DNA of 64,000 bases, from contig NZ_CP046535.1 of the NCBI RefSeq assembly GCF_009739515.1, positions 4,201,501 to 4,265,500 on the forward strand, read 5' to 3'. The position numbers were made by a program, and so were the translations under genes. Positions 25,645 through 33,982 of this stretch are shown in pieces; the stretch's first letter is position 1; each line of letters begins with the position of its first letter. Below the pieces are notes generated by a model. That model was not told the DNA's origin, did no database searches, and was given only the letters and a program-made list of their open reading frames with translations. Source of the stretch: Sphingomonas profundi (GTDB taxonomy: Bacteria > Pseudomonadota > Alphaproteobacteria > Sphingomonadales > Sphingomonadaceae).

Positions 25645-26367
25645 CTACGCGGCGCTGCGAAGCCTCCGATGAAGGTAGTTCTCGTCAAAGCCCGCGATCT
25701 GGACCAATTTGGCCGGATCGGTAATGATGAGGCTCCCACGCCGTAGCACCATCACTTCCTTTTGCCGTAGCTCCTTCAAGACCCGGTTGAGGTGCACCGG
25801 CGTCATGCCCAGAGAGTCGGCGAGCAGCAACTGGGACAAGGGCAACCCAAAGGTAGGCTCATCGGTAAGGCCGATGTTACGCGCGCGTAGGTAGAGTTCG
25901 CACATGAGATGGGCCACCCGCTCGATGCTCGTCCGCCGGCCCATGCTGGTGATCCAGGCGCGCATGGTAGCCTGGTCAACCAGCTGCGCCACGTACATCG
26001 CTCTGGCGATCTCGCGGTGTCCGTCCATCATTGCGTCCATCTCGCCACGACTGATCGTCGCGACGACTGATGGCGTGACGGTTTGAATGCTGTGATCCAT
26101 CTCCGCCAGCAAACCAATATGCAGATCGCAGGAATCGCCGGGCATCAGATAGGCCAGCACTTGCCGCGTGCCGTTCGGCAGAATCTTATAGCGACAGGCC
26201 CAGCCTTCGAGCATGACGATCACGGGGCCGGGACGGTCTCCTTCCCGGATCAGATCCTGCCTGGCGGCGAACTTCCTGGGCCGTGCGGTCGCCGTAGCAA
26301 GCGCCGACATGTCTGCTTCGCTCAACTCGCCAAAGCCGCGCAATTTGTCGATGAAGCGGTTCCCCAT
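25645..26367 (-). CDS. Crp/Fnr-family transcriptional regulator
   Basis: A 240-residue regulator. The N-terminal cyclic-nucleotide-binding beta-roll (RKFAARQDLIREGDRPGPVIVMLEGWACRY, then LAYLMPGDSCDLHIGLL) is followed by a dimerisation helix and a winged HTH (LPLSQLLLADSLGMTPVHLNRVLKELRQKEVM). It lacks the N-terminal Cys cluster of Fnr, and the cAMP-contacting residues of Crp are not conserved. It therefore belongs to the large group of Crp-like regulators of sphingomonads with unknown effector. It forms a likely two-gene unit with 25340-25624. Confidence 0.88.
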   Translation of the reverse strand: MGNRFIDKLRGFGELSEADMSALATATARPRKFAARQDLIREGDRPGPVIVMLEGWACRYKILPNGTRQVLAYLMPGDSCDLHIGLLAEMDHSIQTVTPSVVATISRGEMDAMMDGHREIARAMYVAQLVDQATMRAWITSMGRRTSIERVAHLMCELYLRARNIGLTDEPTFGLPLSQLLLADSLGMTPVHLNRVLKELRQKEVMVLRRGSLIITDPAKLVQIAGFDENYLHRRLRSAA

Positions 26368-26542
26368 AGGCTATATTCACACGTATAGGCATTCAGGAAC
26401 ATAGTCCGATGTTATAGTCGAATGTTAATGTGAGTGGTAGCGCGATTGCTCCCGCCTGCTATGAGAGGCGATCGTCGGCCCAGGTCCAGGCTCCGACGGC
26501 TGAGAGTCACTCGTGCTCTCGCCTGGTCCGGAGTTTTCCACG

Positions 26543-26836
26543 ATGGTCGACGAGATCTCCAACGACAACGACCTCCGTCGCGACATCACCACCCATCGCC
26601 CTGACCCCCATGGACAAGCGGCCATGTTGCTTGTCGAGAGCCTCATCCACGGGCTCATCGCCCGCTCTGTGATCACAGTGCAGGACGCGGTCGACATCAT
26701 CGAGACCGCCGCTGAGGTGAAGGAGGAGATCGCCATAGAGTTAGGCGATTCTCCCGCCACCATGCAGAAATCGCTGGCGATCCTCCAAGCGATCCTGGCT
26801 AGTTTGAGCTTCGACCTGCCGGATGGAACGGCCTGA
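26543..26836 (+). CDS. Small helical hypothetical protein
   Basis: A 97-residue protein from MVDEISNDNDLRR; the frame is open from a GTG at 26513. It has two amphipathic helices (LLVESLIHGLIARSVITVQDAVDIIETAAEV and PATMQKSLAILQAILASLS; each cited only to show the pattern, first at residues ~29-58). Such short proteins are common in sphingomonad accessory DNA. Divergent from the Crp-like gene. Confidence 0.55.
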   Translation: MVDEISNDNDLRRDITTHRPDPHGQAAMLLVESLIHGLIARSVITVQDAVDIIETAAEVKEEIAIELGDSPATMQKSLAILQAILASLSFDLPDGTA

Positions 26837-26965
26837 TCGCATCGCGCTTTCGCTGTCGTAAAGAAGCGGCGTCGTATCTCCGTTCGCCGGTACAGCCGCT
26901 GATTCATGTTGCACACCGAAGTTCAAGATCGCGTCAGACCGGATGGGGAACGCGGGAGCTCCTGA

Positions 26966-27211
26966 ATGAACGAGCCGGTCATTAAAGGCGAAATACGTGC
27001 CGGCAGCGGTTGGGTGCCCATCGACGCCACAGAGGCAATCGCGAGACCTGGAGAAGATATACGCTGCTCGATCTGCTGGGGGCAGCCACTCCCTAGGATC
27101 AATGACGACGGGGTTCCGCCGAGCTTTGTCCACGACCATGCGTTGGCGGCTGCGCTCGCGGAAGCGCGGAGACGTTGCGGAAACATCCGGATGCGTTTGT
27201 CTAGACTATAA
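26966..27211 (+). CDS. Small hypothetical protein
   Basis: An 81-residue protein starting MNEPVIKGEIRAG, with GGGAG about 8 bases upstream. A CSICWGQPLP knuckle (two Cys) and a C-terminal helix ALAAALAEARRRCG are visible. An antisense frame of similar length exists but has less natural composition. Not recognised. Confidence 0.45.
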   Translation: MNEPVIKGEIRAGSGWVPIDATEAIARPGEDIRCSICWGQPLPRINDDGVPPSFVHDHALAAALAEARRRCGNIRMRLSRL

Positions 27212-27271
27212 CCACACCGCGGGCAGTGCCTTTACCATGCTCATTGCTTAGGGGAGTTCATTGTACAAGAG

Positions 27272-27439
27272 ATGGCATTACCAAGCAGTCGGGTAGCTCA
27301 GTCAAGGCTGTTAATGCGCCTCTTTAACATAATGGGTGTTGCAATGTCGAACAATGACCCGACCCGACGCGCTGAGATCGAAGTCTTGGCACTGGTAATA
27401 CTTGTAACAATCGCGCTTGTGGCATATCGCTCTATTTAG
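27272..27439 (+). CDS. Possible 55-residue single-TM small protein
   Basis: The frame begins MALPSSRVAQ and contains an internal start MSNNDPTRRAEIEV just before one hydrophobic helix (LALVILVTIALVAY). Either start gives a tail-anchored small membrane protein. The ribosome-binding context is weak (GGGGAG 16 bases before 27272). Confidence 0.3.
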   Translation: MALPSSRVAQSRLLMRLFNIMGVAMSNNDPTRRAEIEVLALVILVTIALVAYRSI

Positions 27440-27895
27440 TATGGTTTTTCCGGAATCGTTCCCGACATTTCCCGGTGCTGTTTGGATGGCATGACATGTC
27501 CTGTCTGGGCAAGGGGATGATTGGCACTTGACAGCAGTGCTCGACGATAAAGTCGTAGGATGCGAGCGCTTAAATCAAGCGTCGGTTGTAGCCTAGAGAA
27601 AACCGAGCTTGATCATACTAGGCGGAACCGCTGATAGAACTCTTAAAGGTGAGATCGTGCAATTCATATAGTGCTGTCACGCGGGAGACGGCGATGAGCT
27701 GGCGATCGGATCAGAGCTGATTACAATAACTGCGGGATCATGATCGCGGCGGCGGATGGCGGCGTGCCGGTTGGGCGAGCGGCGCGGTTAGGGTGAGCAT
27801 CGCCTACGTCTACAAGGTGCTGATCCGGCGGCAGTTGACGGGGAGCAGCGGTCCGAACCCGAACCGCGGGCCTCGGCGACGCTCTGATACGCTTA
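27440..27895. other. Intergenic region, nothing identified
   Basis: About 455 bases between the small ORF and the LuxR-type gene. Composition is mixed; no supported ORF, RNA gene or terminator could be defined. Confidence 0.4.
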
Positions 27896-28924
27896 CTAAA
27901 GAACTTCGAACGGTGCCGCGCGAGAAGCACGCACAAGGCTTGACATAAGCGTCCGGATCAAATCCGCCTGACGATTGGTGCGAGTCTTCGCGAATACCTG
28001 CTTGAGGCAGCTCTTTGCCGTATGCTCCTTGATCTTCATCGAGACGGCGGCTTCGGCGAGGGTTGCGCCCCCGGTGAGCAGGCAGGACAGCTTCGTTTCG
28101 ACGGGTGTCAGATGATATAGCCGACAGATCGGCTGCAGCAATTGTTCCGTGTCGAGTGCTGGATCAAGGATGTAGAGGATGGCCGTGACGTCGCTAGCCT
28201 CGGCAGGCGGCTCGTCCAACGGCATGACCGACACGACGAGCGACGGTCGCTGCGCCCGTGCGAGCATCAGCAGCGGGGCGCGCGTCGCCGCGCCATCGGC
28301 GCCCGCGATATGCTCGACAGCGGCGCGCAGCTTTATCGCATCCTGCAGGCCGGTAGCGGCGATGCCGCCGCGATGGCGTCGAAGACCATCTGCATCGAGC
28401 AGCACCGTCTCGGCCGCACTGTTCGCGAATGCGATGCGTCCGTCGCGATCAAGCAGGATTATGCCGAGATCGAATCGATTGAGCGCCGCCTCCAGCGCGA
28501 CCATGCGCCGCATTCGCGCTCGATCCAGCTGCCAGAGGCGAAAATAACCGACCGCGAAGGGGCGCCGACGCAGATAGACCTGTTCCGCCGCGCCTCGCTC
28601 CGCCGCGTCCATGGCTTCGAACACCGCACTTATGACAAGCTGGCTGTGCCCCGGCACCTGTTGCACAGGCATGGCCAGCACTAAGTGAATGCCGCCGTCG
28701 CCACCCTCTAGCTCGAACCAGCCATGCTCGCCGCGCGAGAGCGCCTCCTGAAGCGGTAGTTCTCGCATCAATGGTGCGATCATGTCTTCGCCGCCCGAGC
28801 CGGCGAACAGAAAGGCCGGCGTCGTCCCGGCCGTGTGGATCGTAAGGACGGTGGTCGTCGCCGCCATCGCTTCCTGGATTTCAGCCATCACACGACCGAG
28901 TTCCTGCTCCTCGGCAACCTTCAT
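27896..28924 (-). CDS. LuxR-type HTH regulator with PAS-like domain (1 of 3)
   Basis: A 342-residue regulator. It has an N-terminal unknown domain and a central PAS-like segment (NRFDLGIILLDRDGRIAFANSAAE). The C-terminal LuxR/NarL-type helix-turn-helix reads YHLTPVETKLSCLLTGGATLAEAAVS followed by EHTAKSCLKQVFAKTRTNRQADL. The start at 28924 has GGAGGAGG upstream. It is divergent from a paralogue at 29089 across a 164-base shared control region, and both lie just before the Fap-like operon, which they plausibly control. A third protein of the same architecture is at 60259-61374. Confidence 0.85.
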   Translation of the reverse strand: MKVAEEQELGRVMAEIQEAMAATTTVLTIHTAGTTPAFLFAGSGGEDMIAPLMRELPLQEALSRGEHGWFELEGGDGGIHLVLAMPVQQVPGHSQLVISAVFEAMDAAERGAAEQVYLRRRPFAVGYFRLWQLDRARMRRMVALEAALNRFDLGIILLDRDGRIAFANSAAETVLLDADGLRRHRGGIAATGLQDAIKLRAAVEHIAGADGAATRAPLLMLARAQRPSLVVSVMPLDEPPAEASDVTAILYILDPALDTEQLLQPICRLYHLTPVETKLSCLLTGGATLAEAAVSMKIKEHTAKSCLKQVFAKTRTNRQADLIRTLMSSLVRASRAAPFEVL

Positions 28925-29088
28925 CCATCCTCCTCCAGCGTCCTGACGCGCGGCTTCGCCACGCGCGCTGTCACGGTGAACGCACGAACAACTATAAATG
29001 CAGCAATGGCTTGGGAGCCAACATGGATCATAGTCGCCGCTCCCGAAGTGTGGCGTGGTGGGCTGGCAGAAGGTGAGGGAGAGAGATC

Positions 29089-30135
29089 ATGCAGGCAGAG
29101 GCGAAACGCGCCTGCCCGGCGGCGAAGGCGGCCGAAGACGATCCGCTGATCCTGCTGCTTGAGGCTATCCGCGTGCAGATCGGAGCATCGTCGCTCCGTC
29201 TCGAGCGGGTGAAGGATGCAGCGGCTCTCGCGCAAGCTCAGGTTTCGCAGTTGGCGCAGCGATCGCGAAGGCAAAGTGAGTGGGAGAGGGCCTCCGCTGC
29301 CAAGAGCCGAGACGATCGCACATACGATGCCGAAGCAGCGGAAGAACGGCACTGGCCGATTGGTATAGTCGGCTCAGCCGAATTCATGCTGATAGGATCG
29401 GGTTGGCAGGGTGGTGGCCGGGATCATGGGCGCGACAATTCGACCATCGCGGCGATCGCGCCAGTGCTGCTCGCGTGCTTATCGGCGGCCACGCGGATGG
29501 AAGCTGCGGAAGAGCGCGCCGCCAGGGCAGAGGCCGCGATCGGCACCAGCGCGATGGGCATGGTCATGCTCGATCCTGCCGGAAACATCTGTTGGACGAA
29601 CGATGCCGCCGATCGCCTGCTCGCTGCCGGGCGCGGCTTGCGTCGTAACGGCAATCTGCTGCACGCGACGAACCTTCGCGACGGAGTGGCGCTGCAGACG
29701 GCGGTAAGCGGCGGTATCAAGGTCGGCCATACGGCGCCTTGCGTGACTCTGCTCGTCGGAGCGGATGCGGCAAGCCCCTCCCTTTCGGTGACGGTTGTCG
29801 CGATGGACCGGGAACCCGGCGGCATAGCCCACGTTCTATGGCTACTGGACCCGGCGAGGGATGTCGGCGATCACGTACGGGCCTTTGCGCGACACTTTGC
29901 GCTATCCCGGTCAGAGGCGCTAATCGCCGAGCATCTTCTGCTTGGTGACACGCTCGACATTGCCGCAGATGCAATGCGCATCAAGATCTCGACTGCGCGG
30001 ACACATCTTAGATCAGTATTTGGAAAGTCAGGAGCCACGTCTCAGACCGGACTGGCACGCCTCGTCATGTCTTCCAACCCGCATGTTTTCCCGCATAATT
30101 GCACGGAAATTGAAGATTGCGCGACTACTGTTTGA
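29089..30135 (+). CDS. LuxR-type HTH regulator with PAS-like domain (2 of 3)
   Basis: A 348-residue paralogue of the divergent gene. The PAS-like part is AMGMVMLDPAGNICWTNDAAD, and the C-terminal HTH is HFALSRSEALIAEHLLLGDTLDIAADAM followed by STARTHLRSVFGKSGATSQTGLARL. GAGGGAG precedes the start. It reads towards the repeat-protein gene 210 bases downstream, so local regulation of that operon is likely (inference from position). Confidence 0.85.
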   Translation: MQAEAKRACPAAKAAEDDPLILLLEAIRVQIGASSLRLERVKDAAALAQAQVSQLAQRSRRQSEWERASAAKSRDDRTYDAEAAEERHWPIGIVGSAEFMLIGSGWQGGGRDHGRDNSTIAAIAPVLLACLSAATRMEAAEERAARAEAAIGTSAMGMVMLDPAGNICWTNDAADRLLAAGRGLRRNGNLLHATNLRDGVALQTAVSGGIKVGHTAPCVTLLVGADAASPSLSVTVVAMDREPGGIAHVLWLLDPARDVGDHVRAFARHFALSRSEALIAEHLLLGDTLDIAADAMRIKISTARTHLRSVFGKSGATSQTGLARLVMSSNPHVFPHNCTEIEDCATTV

Positions 30136-30344
30136 GAGGATGGTCGATCACTTCCTCTTTACAGGCGTGATCATCCATTTGGATGAGCGGATTTATTCCA
30201 ATTGGAGGGGCGTTCGAGTGCCGGCCGAGGGTCTTCCTAAATGCTTCGTTAATCTATCGATCTTCCACCGGATCGACTGCCCCCGCGGATCTGGATCGAC
30301 CCACGGCGCGGCACCCGTCGCACCGGCAGAACAGGATGGCCTCA

Positions 30345-32048
30345 ATGAACGCGCGAATCATGTTGACTGCATCGGCATCCGCCGCCGCGATGATGGTGGC
30401 GATGCCCGCTTTCGCTCAGACCGCAACGCCCGATCGTTCGATCAGCGGCAACGGTGCGGTCGCCAGTGGCGACGCGGCGAACGGCTCGTACAACGACAGT
30501 TCCACTTACTCGGACTCGTCGCAAACTGCTCACCAATCCAACCTCAACAACGACTACTCGGACAATTCGAGCGTCGTGAACGACAGCTCGGACAACTCGT
30601 CGCACGTGGCGACGCACTCGGACTCCAGCGGCGCATCGGGCGCGCAGGTGGCGGCGAACAATGGCGGGAACGCCAGCGACAGCCGCGACATGTCCACGAC
30701 CGACAATTCCGATCGTTCGACGACGAATCATTATTCCGACAATGCGGACCGCTCGACGACCGACAATTCGAATCGTTCGACGACGAACAACTACGCGGAC
30801 AGCTCCGATCGATCCACGACCGACAACTCGGATCGTTCGACAAAAGCAACCAGCACGGACAATTCCGATCGTTCGACCGCGACGACCAACCGCTACACGG
30901 ACAATTCCGATCACTCGACCCGAACCGACGATAATTCCGATCGTTCGACCACTACAACGAGTCACTATGCGGACGATTCGGATCACTCGACGAAGGTGAC
31001 GAACACGGACAATTCCGATCGCTCGACGACCAGCCACTACGCCGACAACGCCGACCGCTCGACGACGGACAATTCGAACCGATCGACCACCGACAACTCC
31101 GATCGCAGTGGCGCCGGCGGAGCGCAGGTCGCCGCAAACAATGGCGGAAACGCCAGTGACAGCCGCAACATGTCGTCGCACTCTGACAGCAGCTCGGCAT
31201 CCGGGGCGCAGGTTGCGGCCAACAACGGAGGTACGGCGTCCGACAATCGCGACATGTCCGACCGATCGACGACCGACGACTCGGATCGTTCGACAACCGA
31301 TAACTCCAACCACTCCACCAACCGGGCGGACGGCAGTTCGGCATCGGGTGCGCAGATCGCGGCCAATAACGGGGGCACTGCCAGCGACAACCGCGACATG
31401 TCCAACCGATCGACAACGGACAATTCGAACCGCTCGACCGCGGACAACTCGAACCGCTCGACCGTAGACAATTCCAATCGCTCGGCGAACGACAACTCGA
31501 ACCGTTCGACGGCCGACAATTCAAACCGTTCGACTAACGACAACTCTAACCGCTCGACGGCCGACAACTCTAACCGCTCGACGAACAGCAATGATAGCAG
31601 CGGTGCTTCCGGCGCACAGGTCGCTGCGAACAACGGCGGCACCGCCAGCGACAATCGCAACCAGTCCAGCTCGAACAGCAGCAGCGCGAGCAACGACGGG
31701 CGCGGATCGGTCGCCAACGGCGGTGGTGACGCCAGCTTCGCGGACTCCTCCACGTCGCAGACGAGCGACACCCGCGCGGGCACCGGGGCCGCAACGACGA
31801 GCAACCAGTTCGGCGCGAGCGCGATCGTCGCCTCGGCGAATCTTGCCAGCTATGTCACGGGCGTGAAGGTGAACTTCACTCCGCCAAGCAGCAGCGCCGG
31901 CACCGTCAACAACAGCCTGACCACAGGCGACGGAGCGTTCCAGAACTTCGCCGGCATGCAGTCGCTCAACATGAACACCGGTGTGGCTGCATCGCAGAAC
32001 TCGTCGATCAGCGTGAGCGTGTCCACGCGGGACATCAACCTGCGGTGA
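30345..32048 (+). CDS. Secreted Asp/Asn/Ser/Thr/Arg-repeat protein, candidate amyloid subunit (FapC-like)
   Basis: A 567-residue exported protein. After a signal peptide (ending MPAFAQ) nearly the whole chain is low-complexity. It has long arrays of a 7-residue unit (DNSDRST / DNSNRST) interrupted by five copies of a ~18-residue block, GAQVAANNGGNASDSRDM or close variants. A non-repetitive C-terminal domain (FGASAIVASANLASYVTGV..., ending SSISVSVSTRDINLR) follows. The layout, glycine/asparagine-rich repeats separated by variable hydrophilic linkers, is that of fibril subunits such as FapC. The downstream genes (C39 peptidase, small secreted protein, coiled-coil beta-barrel) match Fap order. 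The start at 30345 follows AGGA by 8 bases; 30336 is an alternative. Amyloid formation is inference. Confidence 0.7.
   Translation: MNARIMLTASASAAAMMVAMPAFAQTATPDRSISGNGAVASGDAANGSYNDSSTYSDSSQTAHQSNLNNDYSDNSSVVNDSSDNSSHVATHSDSSGASGAQVAANNGGNASDSRDMSTTDNSDRSTTNHYSDNADRSTTDNSNRSTTNNYADSSDRSTTDNSDRSTKATSTDNSDRSTATTNRYTDNSDHSTRTDDNSDRSTTTTSHYADDSDHSTKVTNTDNSDRSTTSHYADNADRSTTDNSNRSTTDNSDRSGAGGAQVAANNGGNASDSRNMSSHSDSSSASGAQVAANNGGTASDNRDMSDRSTTDDSDRSTTDNSNHSTNRADGSSASGAQIAANNGGTASDNRDMSNRSTTDNSNRSTADNSNRSTVDNSNRSANDNSNRSTADNSNRSTNDNSNRSTADNSNRSTNSNDSSGASGAQVAANNGGTASDNRNQSSSNSSSASNDGRGSVANGGGDASFADSSTSQTSDTRAGTGAATTSNQFGASAIVASANLASYVTGVKVNFTPPSSSAGTVNNSLTTGDGAFQNFAGMQSLNMNTGVAASQNSSISVSVSTRDINLR
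30609..31665 (+). repeat. Coding tandem repeats within the FapC-like gene
   Basis: Five GAQVAANNGG-containing blocks (starting near 30636, 31116, 31206, 31347 and 31608) are separated by tandem 21-base units encoding DNSxRST. The final linker (31405-31590) is the most regular, with about nine units. Unit number is likely to vary between strains. The regularity produces long spurious frames on the other strand. Confidence 0.8.
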
Positions 32049-32059
32049 TGCGAACGGAC

Positions 32060-32086
32060 GCGGCGGCCGGGCTCCCCGGCCGCCGC
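32060..32086 (+). terminator. Strong stem-loop between first and second Fap-like genes
   Basis: A perfect 12-bp stem GCGGCGGCCGGG/CCCGGCCGCCGC with a CTC loop begins 12 bases after the stop. No T-run follows, so it is more likely an mRNA-stabilising or attenuating element than a full terminator, which would make the fibril-subunit message more abundant than the downstream machinery. Confidence 0.55.
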
Positions 32087-32123
32087 GCTCTGCCATCCCA
32101 CTCCTCCGGCTCACGGACGCGAC

Positions 32124-32468
32124 ATGACCCCAGCCCTCCGCCTCATCTTCGCCGCCGCCGCCGGCCTCGCCATACCTGCGACGGCTCAAGCCGCCGATGA
32201 CGGTGCCACGCCTTTCGCCGCCACCTCCGTGAGCAATGACGAACTGGGCGCGATTGCCGGCAAGACCGACCTCAACATGGTGGTCGATGCGCGCAACACG
32301 AGCGAGGTCTCGCACAACAGCGTGAGTGGATCGAGCGTGACGGGCACGATCAGGTTCGACGGATCCTCCTTCGCGGACCTGCACGGCCTTTCGGTGCTGA
32401 GCGCCAACACCGGCAACAACGTCTCGATCAATGCCTCGCTAAACGTCAACGTCGCGATCCGACCGTGA
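32124..32468 (+). CDS. Small secreted protein related to the repeat protein C-terminus (FapB/nucleator-like)
   Basis: A 114-residue protein with a signal peptide (MTPALRLIFAAAAGLAIPATAQA). Residues 36-47, VSNDELGAIAGK, fit the double-glycine leader pattern (L/V-S-x-x-E-L-x-x-I-x-G-G/K). The remainder (LNMVVDARNTSEVSHNS..., LSVLSANTGNNVSINASLNV) parallels the C-terminal module of the preceding protein (MQSLNMNTGVAASQNSSISV). Position and similarity suggest a minor subunit or nucleator; this is inference. It lies five bases before the C39 peptidase gene. Confidence 0.6.
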   Translation: MTPALRLIFAAAAGLAIPATAQAADDGATPFAATSVSNDELGAIAGKTDLNMVVDARNTSEVSHNSVSGSSVTGTIRFDGSSFADLHGLSVLSANTGNNVSINASLNVNVAIRP

Positions 32469-32472
32469 CGGC

Positions 32473-33186
32473 ATGAAGCGGGCGAGGTCCATCCGGCGAA
32501 AGGCGTCGCTCTTCGGCGCCTTGCTGCTGTCGGCATGCAGCACCGCGCCGATTCCGGAAGGCGTGAACCGCGTGAACTTCGGCGGCGCGCTGGAATTCGC
32601 GGTGCCCGTGACGAGCATGATCGGGCGCAAGTTCGCCACGGTCGTCCGCCAGCAATATGATTTCAGCTGCGGCTCGGCCGCGCTGGCCACGCTGCTGCGC
32701 TACCACTATGACGATCCGCAGTCCGAACAGTCCGTGTTCCTCGGCATGTTCCGCGACGGCGATCGCGAGCAGATCCGCCGCCTCGGCTTCTCGCTGCTGG
32801 ACATGAAGCGATACTTGGAGCGCCGCGGGATCGCCGCCGACGGCTACCGCGTCTCGCTGGCGGACGTCATGCGTGCGCGCACGCCCGGCATCGCCCTCAT
32901 CGATTTCAACGGCTATAAGCATTTCGTCGTCGTGAAGGGCGTGCAGGACGACATGCTCATCCTTGGCGATCCCTCGCTCGGGCTGCGGCGCGAGAATGAG
33001 CGGACATTTCTGAAGCAGTGGAACGGCGTGTTCTTCGCGCTGAATGGCCGCATCGAAACGGCACAGCGACATTTCAACCAGCCGTCCGATCTCGCGCTCG
33101 TCCCCGCCGGCCGCTTCTACCCGGAGGCGCAGGCGGTAAGCCTTGCCGAGCTTGCCCTCACCCGGCCGCTGCCCGGCGAATTCTAG
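32473..33186 (+). CDS. C39-family cysteine peptidase, lipoprotein (FapD-like)
   Basis: A 237-residue exported peptidase with a lipobox at LLLSAC (Cys about residue 22). The C39 catalytic residues are seen: Cys in DFSCGSAALATLL, His in YKHFVVVKG and Asp in LGDPSLG. C39 peptidases remove leader peptides after Gly-Gly. Stand-alone C39 enzymes without an ABC transporter are characteristic of Fap operons (FapD). Here the proteins encoded on either side carry double-glycine-like motifs, making them candidate substrates. Confidence 0.85.
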   Translation: MKRARSIRRKASLFGALLLSACSTAPIPEGVNRVNFGGALEFAVPVTSMIGRKFATVVRQQYDFSCGSAALATLLRYHYDDPQSEQSVFLGMFRDGDREQIRRLGFSLLDMKRYLERRGIAADGYRVSLADVMRARTPGIALIDFNGYKHFVVVKGVQDDMLILGDPSLGLRRENERTFLKQWNGVFFALNGRIETAQRHFNQPSDLALVPAGRFYPEAQAVSLAELALTRPLPGEF

Positions 33187-33195
33187 GAGACGCCG

Positions 33196-33969
33196 ATGGT
33201 CGTCCGGACAGCATCGCAATGTGCCGCGCTTCTGGGCCTGTGGGCGGGCACGGCGGTCGCCGCGCCACTTACCGCCGGAGATATCGTCGTGCTTGCGCCC
33301 GCGGCGGCTCCGTTCTCCGGCCCGCGCGTCGCCGATCCGGAGCTCGCCGTCATGCGTGGCGGCCTGATGCTGCCGAACGGCTTCGACGTCGCGATCGGCA
33401 TCGACATCCAAACACGGATCGATGGCGTGCTGGTGCTGCACACCATCTTTTCCAGTGACGGACCGATCACCGGCACGCGCGTGTTCACCGATGGCCGCGA
33501 TGGCGACCGTCTCGCGCCAGGCACCGCCGTGGTGACCACGCCCGCCTCGTCCGGCGTGCCCGTGATCGTCACCGCCCGCTCACCGAGCGGCACGACCGTT
33601 TCCGTGACCCCGCAGGCCGGCGCCGCGATCGTCAACCTTGTCGACGGGCCGCAGAGCACGTGGGTTACGGCCGAGGGGCAGACCCTGGTGCCCGTGACCG
33701 CCGATGGCGCGCCGGTGACGACCGGCCCCGGCACGTTCCGCCAGACGAGTACGGACGCGGGCACCGTGATTACGCTCGATACCGGCGATCTCCAAGTGCG
33801 CCATCTGATCGGGCAGGCAACCGGCGCGGTCGTCGCGAATACCGCGAACAACCGCGATCTCGATACGATCGCGTCGGTCAACGTGGATCTCGGCAACGTC
33901 GCGCCGCTGCTCGCGGCAAGCCTGTTCGCCAACGAGGCGCTGGCCCTTCAGCTGGTGCGGGGACGATGA
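33196..33969 (+). CDS. Secreted protein with double-glycine-like motif (FapE position)
   Basis: A 257-residue protein with a signal peptide (GLWAGTAVAAP). Residues 45-56 read VADPELAVMRGG, an excellent match to the C39 leader consensus, followed by LMLPNGFDVAIGIDIQT. The rest is beta-rich. A tail LDTIASVNVDLGNVAPLL recalls the C-terminal module of the other two secreted proteins. It sits between the peptidase and the barrel gene, as fapE does. The biochemical role is unknown; an exported Fap-associated protein is the working call. Confidence 0.6.
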   Translation: MVVRTASQCAALLGLWAGTAVAAPLTAGDIVVLAPAAAPFSGPRVADPELAVMRGGLMLPNGFDVAIGIDIQTRIDGVLVLHTIFSSDGPITGTRVFTDGRDGDRLAPGTAVVTTPASSGVPVIVTARSPSGTTVSVTPQAGAAIVNLVDGPQSTWVTAEGQTLVPVTADGAPVTTGPGTFRQTSTDAGTVITLDTGDLQVRHLIGQATGAVVANTANNRDLDTIASVNVDLGNVAPLLAASLFANEALALQLVRGR

Positions 33970-33982
33970 AGGAAGAGAGCCT

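Noticed and set aside
30700-31600. Possible CRISPR array
   Set aside because: The repeats are in-frame 21-base coding units without conserved spacers, and no cas genes are nearby.
30342-31804. Long open frames on the minus strand opposite the repeat protein
   Set aside because: They arise from the 21-base coding repeats; the products are monotonous and lack start context, while the + strand has a signal peptide and operon context.
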